Shown here: positions 16,695-25,613 of the stretch, one piece after another
Numbering within the stretch: position 1 is the first letter of the stretch
Layout of the letters: each line of letters begins with the position of its first letter
Assembly: GCF_000821245.2 (NCBI RefSeq)
Contig: NZ_LN611425.1
Location: 677,462-716,377 of the forward strand
Direction of reading: 5' to 3'
DNA length: 38,916 bases
Source of the DNA: Virgibacillus senegalensis
Lineage (GTDB): Bacteria > Bacillota > Bacilli > Bacillales > Amphibacillaceae
The notes under the pieces: model-generated
What the model saw: only the letters and a program-made list of their open reading frames with translations
Told to the model about the DNA's origin: nothing
Databases searched by the model: none
Program-made: the position numbers and the translations under genes

Positions 16695-17573
16695 TCACCC
16701 AACCTGACTTAGCATTTTAGTGAAACCGCGAAGTTCCAATTCTGCAAATTTTTGTTGAATCATCTCTATGTTCACTTTCCATATTGCATCTTCAAGCGCA
16801 CATTCAATTGGGACTTCGCAGTGGATTTCTGCCAATTTTCTCGATAAATGTAGCATATCGAGATTCTCTTCAATCTTCTTTCTGATTCCGTTTGAAAGGT
16901 TTTCCACATTAGCAAGGATTTCCTCTATAGAACCGAATTCCACGAGTAATTTCAAAGCTGTTTTTTCGCCAATTCCTTTCACACCAGGGTAGTTATCAGA
17001 AGTGTCTCCCATTAATGCTTTCATTTCAATGACTTGTTGTGGTGATATTCCTTTTGCTTCGAAGAAGGTTTCCTTTTGATATACTTCATAATTTCCTTGT
17101 CCCTTTTTCATAATGGCTACGGAAACTTGCTCGTCTACCAATTGAAGTATATCCTGATCACCAGTCAGAATGATCACCTGATGATCTTTGGCGTATTGTT
17201 GTGCAAGCGTTCCAATGCAATCATCCGCTTCGTATCCTTTGGTACCGACATTCGGAACATCGAAAGCTTCCATTACTTCTTTAATCAAATCGAACTGAGG
17301 GATTAACTCGACAGGTGGTTCGCCCCGGTTCGCTTTATAAGGAGCATAAAGCTCATTACGAAACGTTTTACTGCCCATGTCCCAGCAGCAGATCACGTGG
17401 CTCGGTTGAAATGTTGCTACAGCATCCAGGAAATATTTTAAAAAGCCGAAAATACCATTCGTCGGTATTCCTTTGCTGTTAACCATGAAATTACCTGTGA
17501 AGGATGTAGCATAAAAACCTCTGAATAATAACGCCATCCCATCAACTAATAAAACGTTATGTTGTTTGTTCAT
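16695..17573 (-). CDS. ypcP: 5'-3' exonuclease, YpcP family
   Basis: A 292-residue protein homologous to the 5'-nuclease domain of DNA polymerase I, as a stand-alone enzyme that can remove RNA primers and flaps. Acidic metal ligands lie in LLVDGMALLFR, GYEADDCIG, TGDQDILQLV and GDTSDNYPGVKGIGEKTA, the last leading into the helix-three-turn motif. B. subtilis YpcP has nearly the same length (296). The ATG at 17573, with AAGGGAG about 9 bases before it, is preferred over the in-frame start at 17609. Divergent from msrA. Confidence 0.92.
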   Translation of the reverse strand: MNKQHNVLLVDGMALLFRGFYATSFTGNFMVNSKGIPTNGIFGFLKYFLDAVATFQPSHVICCWDMGSKTFRNELYAPYKANRGEPPVELIPQFDLIKEVMEAFDVPNVGTKGYEADDCIGTLAQQYAKDHQVIILTGDQDILQLVDEQVSVAIMKKGQGNYEVYQKETFFEAKGISPQQVIEMKALMGDTSDNYPGVKGIGEKTALKLLVEFGSIEEILANVENLSNGIRKKIEENLDMLHLSRKLAEIHCEVPIECALEDAIWKVNIEMIQQKFAELELRGFTKMLSQVG

Positions 17574-17673
17574 ATTATTTACTCCCTTATTTACAGTGAA
17601 ATCAATCATTTCCTATTATATTTTAACATACAAACACCACTGATAAGAAAAGGCTCCATAAAAAACAATTAAA

Positions 17674-17703
17674 TTGATAGTTTTCTTTTTTCTATGATAT
17701 AGT
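17674..17703 (+). promoter_or_regulatory. SigA promoter of msrA
   Basis: TTGATA (17674-17679) and TATAGT (17698-17703) are each 5 of 6 to consensus, with an 18-base spacer, 37 bases before the msrA ATG. Confidence 0.65.
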
Positions 17704-17739
17704 TAATCTTACAATTTAGAAGACAGAAGGTGGCAGAAC

Positions 17740-18267
17740 ATGAGTAAACAAACTGCTTTTGCAACATTCGCAGGTGGGTGCTTTTGGTGCATGGTTAAAC
17801 CGTTCGATCAATTTGACGGCATTCATCAAGTGGTTTCAGGATATATGGGTGGACATGTTGCCGACCCAACATATGAACAAGTGAAAACAGGAGAGACCGG
17901 CCATTTTGAAGTGGTTCAAATTAGCTATGATCCTGAAGTTTTCCCTTATCAGAAGCTATTGGATATTTACTGGCCCCAAGTAGATCCAACGGATGATGGA
18001 GGTCAGTTTCACGACAGGGGCAGCCAGTACCGGGCCGCTATCTTTTACCATGATTACGAACAAAAACAGCTGGCAGAGCAATCCAAGCAAGCGATTATAG
18101 ACAGCGGGAGGTTTGAGAAACCAATCGTTACTGAAATTCTTCCTGCCGGCACTTTTTATCCTGCCGAAACGTATCATCAAGATTTCTATAAGAAAAATAA
18201 AAAAGCTTACCAGGAAGACAGGGCTAAATCCGGCAGAGACGAATTTATTGAAAGCCATTGGTCTTGA
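17740..18267 (+). CDS. msrA: Peptide methionine-S-sulfoxide reductase MsrA
   Basis: A 175-residue cytoplasmic repair enzyme that reduces the S form of methionine sulfoxide using thioredoxin. The catalytic motif GGCFWC is at 12-17 (nucleophile C14, second cysteine C17); GGQFHDRGSQYR and FYPAETYHQDFYKKN are the other family blocks. C14 and C17 are the only cysteines, so C17 would be the resolving residue, as in Bacillus forms lacking the C-terminal cysteines. No msrB follows. AGAAGGTGG precedes the ATG. It has its own promoter and a strong terminator about 100 bases after the stop. Confidence 0.95.
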   Translation: MSKQTAFATFAGGCFWCMVKPFDQFDGIHQVVSGYMGGHVADPTYEQVKTGETGHFEVVQISYDPEVFPYQKLLDIYWPQVDPTDDGGQFHDRGSQYRAAIFYHDYEQKQLAEQSKQAIIDSGRFEKPIVTEILPAGTFYPAETYHQDFYKKNKKAYQEDRAKSGRDEFIESHWS

Positions 18268-18367
18268 TAATCCAGATCCTATTTCTTTCTGCAGTTCCCA
18301 CTTACGGAGCTCAGGTACCTTTCCATCACAATAGTTCCGTAATGGTAACAGAAGAAGGAATTATGAC

Positions 18368-18398
18368 AGAACCACACGTTTTAGAAACGTGTGGTTCT
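18368..18398 (+). terminator. Terminator of msrA
   Basis: AGAACCACACGTTT (18368-18381) pairs perfectly with AAACGTGTGGTTCT (18385-18398) around TAG, followed by TTATTTGTTTTTG. A 14-bp stem with a T-rich tail. Confidence 0.9.
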
Positions 18399-18420
18399 TT
18401 ATTTGTTTTTGTTTCAATAT

Positions 18421-18545
18421 AATACGGTTCTATACGGAACGTGGTCGTGTCCCCGTGGACGAACGTCCGAGCCTCCTCGCAACACGCGTTGTTGGGTCTC
18501 GGCAACCCGTTTTTCCGAAGAAGTCTCGCTAATTTTCCTCTGCTA
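18421..18545. repeat. Structured GC-rich intergenic repeat, Bacillaceae type (single degenerate copy)
   Basis: This block is visibly richer in G+C than its surroundings. It contains nested stems: GGACGAACGTCC (18457-18468), CCGAG (18467-18471) with CTCGG (18498-18502), and inside it CAACACGCGTTG (18480-18491). The series GAGCCTCCTCG, GGGTCTC, CCGTTTTTCC and AGTCTCGC in this order recalls a dispersed intergenic element seen in many Bacillaceae genomes. This is from memory; only one copy was noticed in the window. Confidence 0.5.
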
Positions 18546-18816
18546 CGCTTTTTCGATCCAAGTTAACAAGTAGACGGATTGACAGATCACACTCTCCCCT
18601 TTTGACAGAGACCCTAAAATACTTCTTAATTTAAGGGATTTTTGAATAAGCGTACTCTATATTTCTGGTGGTCCTTCCTCTTCTTTGTTAAATGTTCTCA
18701 CGCTCGAAATCCATGACCCGGTGTATTAGCCAGGTTGTATCATACGTCCTTTAAGTAACTTATCGAATAACTCAGTTAAGTTTACATAATAAAATTATAA
18801 GAGCCTAGTTGTCGGA

Positions 18817-19824
18817 CTAGTTCTTGGCCGTTAAGGAAAACGCCTCTGCCAACAGCTGGTAGGAGTGTAGTTTGGCTTGGAAATCATGGATGTTGGTGAT
18901 GACCATCAATTCATCTGTTTGGTACTCATTTGCTAGCATGTCCAGCTGCTGTTTCACCTGTTGAGGATTCCCGATTACAGCTCGTTTCCGGTTCTTTGCT
19001 ATCGTTTCTTGATCTTCAAGCGAAAAAGATCTACTTTTTACTTCCTCAATCGTAGGAACTTTTGTATCTCTACCCTTTCCGACATTCAACAGCCATGCAT
19101 CCTGGCTAAGCGCCAATTCTTCTGCCTGCTCTTCTGTTTCTGCACATACGGCAAAAACACAAGCATTCGCTTGTGGTTCCGTTTGATTGGATGATGGCTT
19201 AAATCGTTCCCGGTACGCTTGGAAAGCAGCTCTCCCATTTTCCGGATTAATAAAATGTCCGTATGTAAAACCTACCCCCAAAGCTGCAGCATTTTTAGCG
19301 CCACGTTCGGAAAGGCCCAAAATCCACATCTCTGGAGCAGAATCCACGCGCGGACCAGCTTTGACGGTTTTATACGGGTGGTCAGACGGCAGGGAATTAT
19401 GCAGGAAACCTAGTAAATCAGCGGCCTGGCGTGGAAAAGAACTAAGGCTTTTCTTCACCCCGTCGGTCAAGGCTAATCTTGTCGTTTGATTACCACCCGG
19501 CGATCTTCCCAATCCCAAGTCGATTCTGCCTGGATAAAATGCTTCGAGCATTTTAAAGTTTTCCGCTACATGGAGCGGACTGTACTGGGGCAGCAGGACG
19601 CCTCCAGAACCTACCTTGATTGTTTCCGTTTTAGCAGCTATTTGGCCGATTAAAACTTCCGGAGAAGTGCTGGCCAATCCGCCGGTACTATGATGCTCCG
19701 CAACCCAATAGCGGGTATAGCCGAGCCTTTCTGCCTCCTGTGCAAGTTGAACAGTGTGTTGTAACGCTTGTTCTGGCGACTCCCCCCGTGAAATGGGAGA
19801 CTGGTCCAGTATACTTAGCTTCAT
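18817..19824 (-). CDS. LLM class flavin-dependent oxidoreductase (second copy)
   Basis: A 335-residue luciferase-like flavin enzyme from the ATG at 19824 (MKLSILDQSPISRG). It shares the order of motifs with the 6567-7547 protein: GYTRYWVAEHHST, VGSGGVLLPQYSPLHVAE, GRIDLGLGRSPGG, and a C-terminal DELMVITNIHDF. The two are clear paralogues, moderately diverged. A GTG at 19833 is in frame, but its ribosome site GAGG is only 2 bases away; the ATG is about 11 bases from it. The gene starts 33 bases after a broken GNAT gene on the same strand. Substrate unknown. Confidence 0.9.
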   Translation of the reverse strand: MKLSILDQSPISRGESPEQALQHTVQLAQEAERLGYTRYWVAEHHSTGGLASTSPEVLIGQIAAKTETIKVGSGGVLLPQYSPLHVAENFKMLEAFYPGRIDLGLGRSPGGNQTTRLALTDGVKKSLSSFPRQAADLLGFLHNSLPSDHPYKTVKAGPRVDSAPEMWILGLSERGAKNAAALGVGFTYGHFINPENGRAAFQAYRERFKPSSNQTEPQANACVFAVCAETEEQAEELALSQDAWLLNVGKGRDTKVPTIEEVKSRSFSLEDQETIAKNRKRAVIGNPQQVKQQLDMLANEYQTDELMVITNIHDFQAKLHSYQLLAEAFSLTAKN

Positions 19825-19857
19825 TGCTGCCACTTCCTCTTCTCTACAGATTGTTCT

Positions 19858-20273
19858 TTAATATTCCTGAATTGTTTTTCTGAATCCGTAAAACGGCCGG
19901 AAACCGTTCTTTTCATAAAACTCCTTTGAACTGCTCGTTGCCAGCATTTCCATTCGTGTTTCTGGATGCAAATGGTGTACATGGGCAAGTAATGCTTTCC
20001 CGAGTCCTGACCCACGGTACGCCTTAGCAATCAACAGTTCACAAATGTACAATGTCACCGCCTTATCTGTCAGTCCTTTGACATATCCGACTACATTTTC
20101 CTGTCGACTAGAACATAGGAAACTTCTGAATGCTCCCATGCCCGTTTTGTCGAATCCGGATTTCCGGTTAAATTATTCCAGCCCTCGCTTTGGTTCAATT
20201 GCTGGATTTGACCAAAATCATCCGGCTGATATGTACGACAATAAATGGCGTGTCCATCAACTTTTATCTCCAC
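19858..20273 (-). pseudogene. GNAT-family N-acetyltransferase, frameshifted
   Basis: Two frames together make one acetyltransferase of about 138 residues. The first part (GTG 20273 to a stop at 20091, MEIKVDGHAIYCRTYQPDDF...SYVLVDRK) has a GGGGGA ribosome site at good spacing. The second part, in another frame to 19858, starts being sensible at about RQENVVGYVKGL and contains the acetyl-CoA loop AYRGSGLGKALL and the closing FYEKNGFRPFYGF. The break lies near 20100-20110, where the sequence reads GTCGACAGG; loss of one CGAC from a CGACCGAC tandem would explain it. It is either a true recent pseudogene or a sequencing error. Substrate unknown. Confidence 0.8.
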
Positions 20274-20371
20274 TGCAGCTTCCCCCGTTCGACTCTATTC
20301 TTTTTCTTTGATTCTTATTTTACTAGTATGCCTTAATTGAGCCAAATAACTGACCTCCATGTACGTTTAAA

Positions 20372-20401
20372 AACACGTCAGCCACATAGGGTTAACGTGT
20401 T
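20372..20401 (-). terminator. Possible terminator of the his operon
   Basis: AACACGT (20372-20378) and ACGTGTT (20395-20401) form a 7-bp stem with a 16-base loop. On the minus strand it is followed by TTTAAAC (a short T-run). It lies 9 bases after the hisIE stop; modest by stem length. Confidence 0.5.
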
Positions 20402-20409
20402 CCTATCAT

Positions 20410-21078
20410 TTACCAGTTTTTAATTTCAGGCCTGTCACCTTTACTGTTCCCTTTTTTGTTCGTTCGTCTGTCCAGCTCTGCTTTTACTGCATCAAGCGGG
20501 ACCTCTTGCTCGGCTAACAAAACAAGACTATGGTAAAGCAGATCACTAACTTCATTAATTAATTCCTGCTTATCGTTATTTTTCGCTGCAATAACGACTT
20601 CACCCGCTTCTTCAATCACTTTTTTCCCGACTTTATCGATTCCTTTATCAAATAAATAGTTGGTATAAGAATTCTCCACTCGGTTTTCTTTTCGATTTTC
20701 GATCTCTTCCATTACCTGGTCAAAGATGTTGTTTCCTCTAACCTGTTCATCGTTTTTTTCGATTGTTCCTTCATCGGTCACTTCATGGAAAAAGCAGCTA
20801 TTTTTTCCGGTATGGCAAGCCGGGCCTTGAGGATCAACCCGGATAAGCAAGGTGTCTCCGTCACAATCCAGTCGAATCGATTTGACCGTTTGAAAATTTC
20901 CCGAGGTTGCCCCCTTGTGCCACAATTCCTTGCGTGAACGGGAATAGAACCACGTCTGTCCCGACTCCATGGTTTTGCGGTAGGCTGTTTCGTTCATATA
21001 GGCCACCATCAACACATCTCCTGAAAAATCATCTACGATCACTGCAGGGAGTAACCCTTTAGAAAAGTCCGGCTTCAC
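20410..21078 (-). CDS. hisI: Histidine synthesis bifunctional HisIE
   Basis: A 222-residue fusion doing steps 2 and 3 of histidine synthesis. The N-terminal cyclohydrolase (HisI) has [10 protein letters not shown], the metal site DCDGD and [10 protein letters not shown]; the C-terminal pyrophosphohydrolase (HisE) has [20 protein letters not shown] and the later SDLLYH. The GTG at 21078 is chosen because GGAG sits 9 bases before it. A GTG at 21102 would add 8 residues but has no ribosome site. The gene overlaps the hisF stop by 20 bases. It is the last gene of the his operon. Confidence 0.93.
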   Translation of the reverse strand: MKPDFSKGLLPAVIVDDFSGDVLMVAYMNETAYRKTMESGQTWFYSRSRKELWHKGATSGNFQTVKSIRLDCDGDTLLIRVDPQGPACHTGKNSCFFHEVTDEGTIEKNDEQVRGNNIFDQVMEEIENRKENRVENSYTNYLFDKGIDKVGKKVIEEAGEVVIAAKNNDKQELINEVSDLLYHSLVLLAEQEVPLDAVKAELDRRTNKKGNSKGDRPEIKNW

Positions 21079-21826
21079 GTATATCCACTCCTTGTCTAGC
21101 ACAGGTTTGTTTCACTTGTTGAATGGAAAAAGTATCTTCATGGAAAATCGATGCAGCCAATGCGGCGGAGACATCGGTTTTCTGAAAAACTTCACGGAAA
21201 TGCTCCGGACTGCCACATCCTCCTGAAGCAATGACCGGTACACGGACAGATTCCACTACTGCCTGGGTCAATTCCAGGTCAAAACCGTCTTTCACCCCAT
21301 CTGTATCAACGCTTGTCAATAAAATTTCTCCAGCCCCTTGCCGTTCTGCTTCTTTTACCCATTCCAATGCATTTATTCCACTGTCCTTGCTGCCGCCATG
21401 TGTCATGACATGCCAGCCATCTTCAAAGCGCTTGGCATCGACAGCGACAACCACACATTGGGAGCCAAATCGATCAGCTGCTTCCCTGATCAAAGCAGGA
21501 TTTGCGACAGCCGCCGAGTTCATTCCCACCTTGTCCGCTCCGGCCTGAAGTAGTCTGGTTACGTCTTCGATTGACTTGACTCCTCCACCTACAGTGAAAG
21601 GGACAAAAACAGTTTCGGCTGTCTTCTTGACGATATCAATCATCGTCTGTCTGCCTTCATTGGTCGCTGAGATATCAAGGAAGATAATTTCATCCGCGCC
21701 CGCTTTAGAATAAGATGCAGCCATTCCCACTGGATCTCCCAATTCTCTAAGCGAAACAAAATTGGTGCCCTTTACTACCTTCCCCTCTTTTACATCCAAG
21801 CATGGGATAATTCGTTTAACAATCAA
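21059..21826 (-). CDS. hisF: Imidazole glycerol phosphate synthase cyclase subunit HisF
   Basis: A 255-residue beta/alpha barrel that, with HisH, makes imidazole glycerol phosphate and AICAR. Catalytic D11 ([13 protein letters not shown]) and D130 (VVAVDAKRF) are both present, with phosphate-binding loops GGGVKS and ASGGCGS. It starts with a rare TTG that overlaps the hisA stop (TTGA); GGGGGGC lies about 9 bases upstream. Length is standard. Confidence 0.96.
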   Translation of the reverse strand: MIVKRIIPCLDVKEGKVVKGTNFVSLRELGDPVGMAASYSKAGADEIIFLDISATNEGRQTMIDIVKKTAETVFVPFTVGGGVKSIEDVTRLLQAGADKVGMNSAAVANPALIREAADRFGSQCVVVAVDAKRFEDGWHVMTHGGSKDSGINALEWVKEAERQGAGEILLTSVDTDGVKDGFDLELTQAVVESVRVPVIASGGCGSPEHFREVFQKTDVSAALAASIFHEDTFSIQQVKQTCARQGVDIREAGLF

Positions 21827-22527
21827 TCTGCTGCCCCCCTTAAGGCAACTCGTCCGTCATAGATTGCTTTACCGACAATCGCCTCTTCTATACCGATTTT
21901 TTCCAGTTGCTTGATATCCGCCATATCCTTAATTCCTCCAGAGGCGACAACTTTACAGCCGACCGCTGTTGAGATTTGTTGTAATGCCTGGAGATTGGGT
22001 CCGCTCAATGTACCGTCTTTAGAGATATCCGTGAACACAATAGTTTTTACGCCCAGATCCTCCATTTGTCTGGCAAAATCGATATAATCAATTTTCGATA
22101 CCGTTTCCCATCCTCTTGTTGCGACCTTGCCGTCTTTTGCATCGATCCCTATCACAATGTGTTCAGGGTATGCTTTAAGGGCAGTAGTTAAAAAAGCTTT
22201 ATCTTCAATAGCAGATGTTCCAAGAACCAATCTGGAAGCACCTGCTTCGATTAACCGGTTGATTGTTTCCATCGTCCTGATTCCGCCTCCGACTTCGACC
22301 GGGACAGTGGATAAACGACATAGGCGAGTGATCAAGTCCAGTTGGCTTCCTTTGCCGGTCCGTGCTCCTTCTAAATCGACAATGTGAATCATTTCAGCCC
22401 CATTCCGGATGAATTCAGCCAGCTGTGCTTCCGGATCCATTCCAACCTGGGTAGTACGGGAAAAATCTCCTTGATATAGGCGAACACATTTTCCATCGAT
22501 TAAATCTATAGCTGGGATAATTTTCAT
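21823..22527 (-). CDS. hisA: ProFAR isomerase HisA
   Basis: A 234-residue beta/alpha barrel that opens the ribose ring of ProFAR (fourth step). D8 in [13 protein letters not shown] and the second aspartate in [15 protein letters not shown] are the catalytic pair; GGGIRT and ASGGIKD bind phosphates. The ATG overlaps the hisH stop by one base and its own stop overlaps the hisF start by four, so translation is coupled. Confidence 0.95.
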   Translation of the reverse strand: MKIIPAIDLIDGKCVRLYQGDFSRTTQVGMDPEAQLAEFIRNGAEMIHIVDLEGARTGKGSQLDLITRLCRLSTVPVEVGGGIRTMETINRLIEAGASRLVLGTSAIEDKAFLTTALKAYPEHIVIGIDAKDGKVATRGWETVSKIDYIDFARQMEDLGVKTIVFTDISKDGTLSGPNLQALQQISTAVGCKVVASGGIKDMADIKQLEKIGIEEAIVGKAIYDGRVALRGAAD

Positions 22528-23123
22528 TATGCTTCCTCCTGAAGAAATGTCTTTAAAATGTCGACACCGATTTCCCCGCTTTTTTCCGGGTGAAATTGGA
22601 TTCCATATACGTTTCCTTTTCTAACGATGGCCGGAACAGTGAGACCATATTCGGCTGTTGCGGCCACGTACGCTTGATCTGTTTTTGCAGCAAAGCTATG
22701 GACAAAGTAAACGTGCTTCCCTGTAAATGGTGAAAAGGGGTTTCGTTCTCCTTCTGCCAACAGCGCATTCCACCCGATATGCGGAAGTAAAAGTTCTGTT
22801 TCCATTTTTTCAATCGTTCCCGGGATGATGCAAAGCCCTTCTGTTCTACCGCCTTCAAAACCTTCCGTAAACAAAAGCTGCATTCCTAGACAGATGCCTA
22901 AAAAAGGTTTTTGCTCAGCCAATTCACGCAGTAATGTCTTCAAGCCCCTTGCCTCAATCTCCTCCATAGCTGCCTGAAAAGAACCTACGCCTGGAAGGAT
23001 AATGTGGGAAGCTTTTTGCAACCTTTCCTTGTTATCGGTAATTTCCACTTCGTAACCAAGTTTCCGGAAAGCGGTCGATACGCTTGCAACATTTCCCATG
23101 CCATAATCCACAATCGCTATCAT
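22527..23123 (-). CDS. hisH: Imidazole glycerol phosphate synthase glutaminase subunit HisH
   Basis: A 198-residue class I glutamine amidotransferase that feeds ammonia to HisF. The nucleophile is C78 in [10 protein letters not shown]; the His-Glu pair is in [10 protein letters not shown] near the C-terminus; PGVGSF forms the oxyanion side. It overlaps the hisB stop by four bases. Confidence 0.95.
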   Translation of the reverse strand: MIAIVDYGMGNVASVSTAFRKLGYEVEITDNKERLQKASHIILPGVGSFQAAMEEIEARGLKTLLRELAEQKPFLGICLGMQLLFTEGFEGGRTEGLCIIPGTIEKMETELLLPHIGWNALLAEGERNPFSPFTGKHVYFVHSFAAKTDQAYVAATAEYGLTVPAIVRKGNVYGIQFHPEKSGEIGVDILKTFLQEEA

Positions 23124-23707
23124 TCGATAATCCCCTTTGTTGAATTAACTCCTTGTATTTCCGGGTTCACTGCAATTGCTTCTGCAAGAGCCCTCCCCAA
23201 TGCTTTAAAAATCGATTCTATCTTATGGTGAGTATTGGAACCATGAATGACTTTCGCATGCAAGGTAATACCAGATTGAAAAGCAAATGCCTGTAGAAAC
23301 TCTCTTACTAGTTCCGTATCAAAGTTTCCGAGATTAGAAGCAGTGAATGATGCATCAAAAACGAGAAACGGCCGTCCGCTTATATCGATGGCGACAAATC
23401 CCAGCGATTCATCCATCGGCACGTATGCATGGCCATATCGATTTATTTGCTGTTTTTCACCCAATGCGGACTTTATCGTTTGTCCCAATACAATCCCTAC
23501 ATCCTCTACCGTATGGTGACTATCGATATGGAGGTCGCCGTCTGCTTCAATCTGGAGGCCTATCCTTCCATGCCGGGCAAACAATTCCAGCATATGGTCA
23601 AAAAAACCAACTCCGGTATTGATCGAAATGACCGATGCATCATCAAGATTGCAATCGACGAAAACTTTTGTTTCATTTGTTTTTCTTTGTTTACTGGCTT
23701 TCCTCAT
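23120..23707 (-). CDS. hisB: Imidazoleglycerol-phosphate dehydratase HisB
   Basis: A 195-residue monofunctional dehydratase (sixth step). The two manganese-binding histidine motifs are [10 protein letters not shown] and [15 protein letters not shown], and [13 protein letters not shown] is the third block. No phosphatase domain is fused; that step is done by HisJ at 26916. Overlaps hisD by four bases upstream and hisH by four downstream. Confidence 0.96.
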   Translation of the reverse strand: MRKASKQRKTNETKVFVDCNLDDASVISINTGVGFFDHMLELFARHGRIGLQIEADGDLHIDSHHTVEDVGIVLGQTIKSALGEKQQINRYGHAYVPMDESLGFVAIDISGRPFLVFDASFTASNLGNFDTELVREFLQAFAFQSGITLHAKVIHGSNTHHKIESIFKALGRALAEAIAVNPEIQGVNSTKGIIE

Positions 23708-24996
23708 ATTCTTTCACCTCTTTTTGTTCTTTGTTTTACAGCGCGTGAGTGGCCTTCAAGCTCCTCTATCTCTGCAATAGTGGCTACATGGGCGGACGCT
23801 TTTTGCAAAGCCTCTTTTGAATAATATAGAAACGTCGTTTTTTTTATAAAGTCATCAACAGACAAACCGGAAGAGAATCTTGCTGTACCGGACGTTGGCA
23901 ACACATGGTTTGGACCGGCGTAATAATCTCCCAGTGCTTCCGGAGTATAGCTGCCGAGGAAGACAGACCCCGCGTTCCGCACGTTTCCCAACTGTTGAAC
24001 CGGTTCGGCTGTCTGTATTTCCAAATGTTCCGGAGCAAGCTGATTCGACAGGGTAAACGCCTCTTCCAAATCATCAACCAATACAATAGCTCCATTATCA
24101 ATGAGCGATGCTTCTGCAATCTCCCGTCTAGGCAGGTTCGCGCACTGCTGTTTCAATTGAGAAGTGGTAGCTTCCGCCAAGACGCGGGAAGTCGTAAACA
24201 ATACTGCTCTCGCATCTTTATCATGCTCTGCCTGCGCAATCATGTCTGCTGCAATGAATTCCGGATTTGCCGTTTCATCTGCAATGACGGCCACTTCAGA
24301 AGGGCCGGCAATCATATCGATGCCCACGTCTCCGAAAACCAACGATTTTGCAGCGGCAACATATGCATTTCCAGGACCGACGATCTTATCTACAGAAGGA
24401 ATCGACTCCGTTCCATAAGTCAAAGCGGCAATGGCCTGAATTCCGCCAATTTTGTAGATACGATCAACACCTGCTATATCGGCAGCCACCGTTAGAACCG
24501 GGGAGATGGCTTTTCCATTCCTTGCCGGTGTAACCATGATTACTTCTTCCACACCCGCCAGGACAGCAGGAATTGCATTCATCAGGACGGTGGATGGATA
24601 ACTGGCAGTTCCGCCCGGGACATAGATTCCAGCCCGCTCTATCGGTCTGTACAATTGTCCGGACATAATGTCTTCGGTCATATCCATCATTCTCGTGTTT
24701 TGCAACTGTTTTTGGTGAAATGACTTTATATTGTCTGCCGCTGCTTTCAATGATTCGATTACTTCTTCCGGTACCACTTCCCAAGCCTGCTCACGTTCCT
24801 GTTTTTCAACTTGCCAGGTAACAGCTATTTCTCCGTCAAATTGCTTCACATATTTTTTTAGCGCTTGATCACCGTCGGTCCGAATATCGTCAATCACTTG
24901 TTTGGCAGTAAGCAAAATATCGTTATCAAGCCTGCTCCCTTTTTGCTTTATTAAAAACTGCTGTTTAAATTCCTCTGGTGAGTAAACAGATATCAT
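23704..24996 (-). CDS. hisD: Histidinol dehydrogenase HisD
   Basis: A 430-residue zinc enzyme doing the last two oxidations from histidinol to histidine. It shows [55 protein letters not shown] and the C-terminal LAPEHLEI and [19 protein letters not shown]. Standard length and no damage. Starts on an ATGA overlap with hisG. Confidence 0.96.
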   Translation of the reverse strand: MISVYSPEEFKQQFLIKQKGSRLDNDILLTAKQVIDDIRTDGDQALKKYVKQFDGEIAVTWQVEKQEREQAWEVVPEEVIESLKAAADNIKSFHQKQLQNTRMMDMTEDIMSGQLYRPIERAGIYVPGGTASYPSTVLMNAIPAVLAGVEEVIMVTPARNGKAISPVLTVAADIAGVDRIYKIGGIQAIAALTYGTESIPSVDKIVGPGNAYVAAAKSLVFGDVGIDMIAGPSEVAVIADETANPEFIAADMIAQAEHDKDARAVLFTTSRVLAEATTSQLKQQCANLPRREIAEASLIDNGAIVLVDDLEEAFTLSNQLAPEHLEIQTAEPVQQLGNVRNAGSVFLGSYTPEALGDYYAGPNHVLPTSGTARFSSGLSVDDFIKKTTFLYYSKEALQKASAHVATIAEIEELEGHSRAVKQRTKRGERI

Positions 24997-25613
24997 GGGG
25001 CGGGCACTCCTTTCTGCAATGCTTCTACTACTGGCGCAAGGAGGTCCTTCTTTATTTTCAAGGAGGAACGATTTGCAATACAGCGCGCACTATACTGGTG
25101 AAACGCTTCTTTTATAACGAGCCCATTTTCTTTCAAAGTCGTACCCGTTTCGACTATATCGACGATTCCATCGGCCAATCCGAGGATAGGGGCTAGCTCG
25201 ACTGAACCTTCGAGTTTTACGATATCGACCGATTCTCCTTTTTGTCGAAAAAATTCTTTCGTTATGTTGGGATATTTACTAGCGATGGTACGCTTCCGCT
25301 CCGGCCAGTCGTTTCCCTTTTCGGCTGCAAGAGCCATTCGGCATTTTCCAAATGGTAATGGCAGCAAGTTGAAGACATCAGGCTGAAATTCGGCAAGGAT
25401 GTCTTCCCCGACTATGCCTAAATCGGCAATTCCGTGTTCTACATACGTCGTAACATCGACACCTTTGGCAAACACGAATTGGAACTCTTCCGTCTCGACT
25501 CGAAGTTTTCTTCCTTTGTTCAACAATGGAGCGATATCAAAGTCCAATGATTGAAAAAATTCAAGAAACTGTTTTTCTAACCGTCCTTTTGTCAATGCGA
25601 TACACGGTTTCAT
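24993..25613 (-). CDS. hisG: ATP phosphoribosyltransferase catalytic subunit HisG (short form)
   Basis: A 206-residue short-form HisG, the first committed step. It has IALTKGRLEKQ, GIVGEDIL, and the phosphoribosyl-binding stretch DIVETGTTLKENGL. Short HisG lacks the C-terminal regulatory domain and needs HisZ, which is encoded immediately upstream. The ATG at 25613 is chosen because it overlaps the hisZ stop (ATGA), as between the other his genes; the six extra codons to 25631 are unlikely. Confidence 0.95.
   Translation of the reverse strand: MKPCIALTKGRLEKQFLEFFQSLDFDIAPLLNKGRKLRVETEEFQFVFAKGVDVTTYVEHGIADLGIVGEDILAEFQPDVFNLLPLPFGKCRMALAAEKGNDWPERKRTIASKYPNITKEFFRQKGESVDIVKLEGSVELAPILGLADGIVDIVETGTTLKENGLVIKEAFHQYSARCIANRSSLKIKKDLLAPVVEALQKGVPAP

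Larger units (their letters stand above)
18268..18816. other. 549-base intergenic region
   Basis: No credible gene on either strand. It holds an inverted repeat (TTACGGA near 18313 with TCCGTAA near 18344), the msrA terminator (18368-18398), a structured GC-rich repeat (18421-18545), a short insertion-sequence-end-like stretch (18600-18614), and about 200 A+T-rich bases where nothing was recognised. The 60-codon plus-strand frame at 18391 crosses the terminator and the repeat and is not credible. Confidence 0.7.

Noticed and set aside
18391-18573. 60-codon plus-strand frame after msrA
   Set aside because: It runs through the terminator arm and the structured repeat and has no ribosome site.
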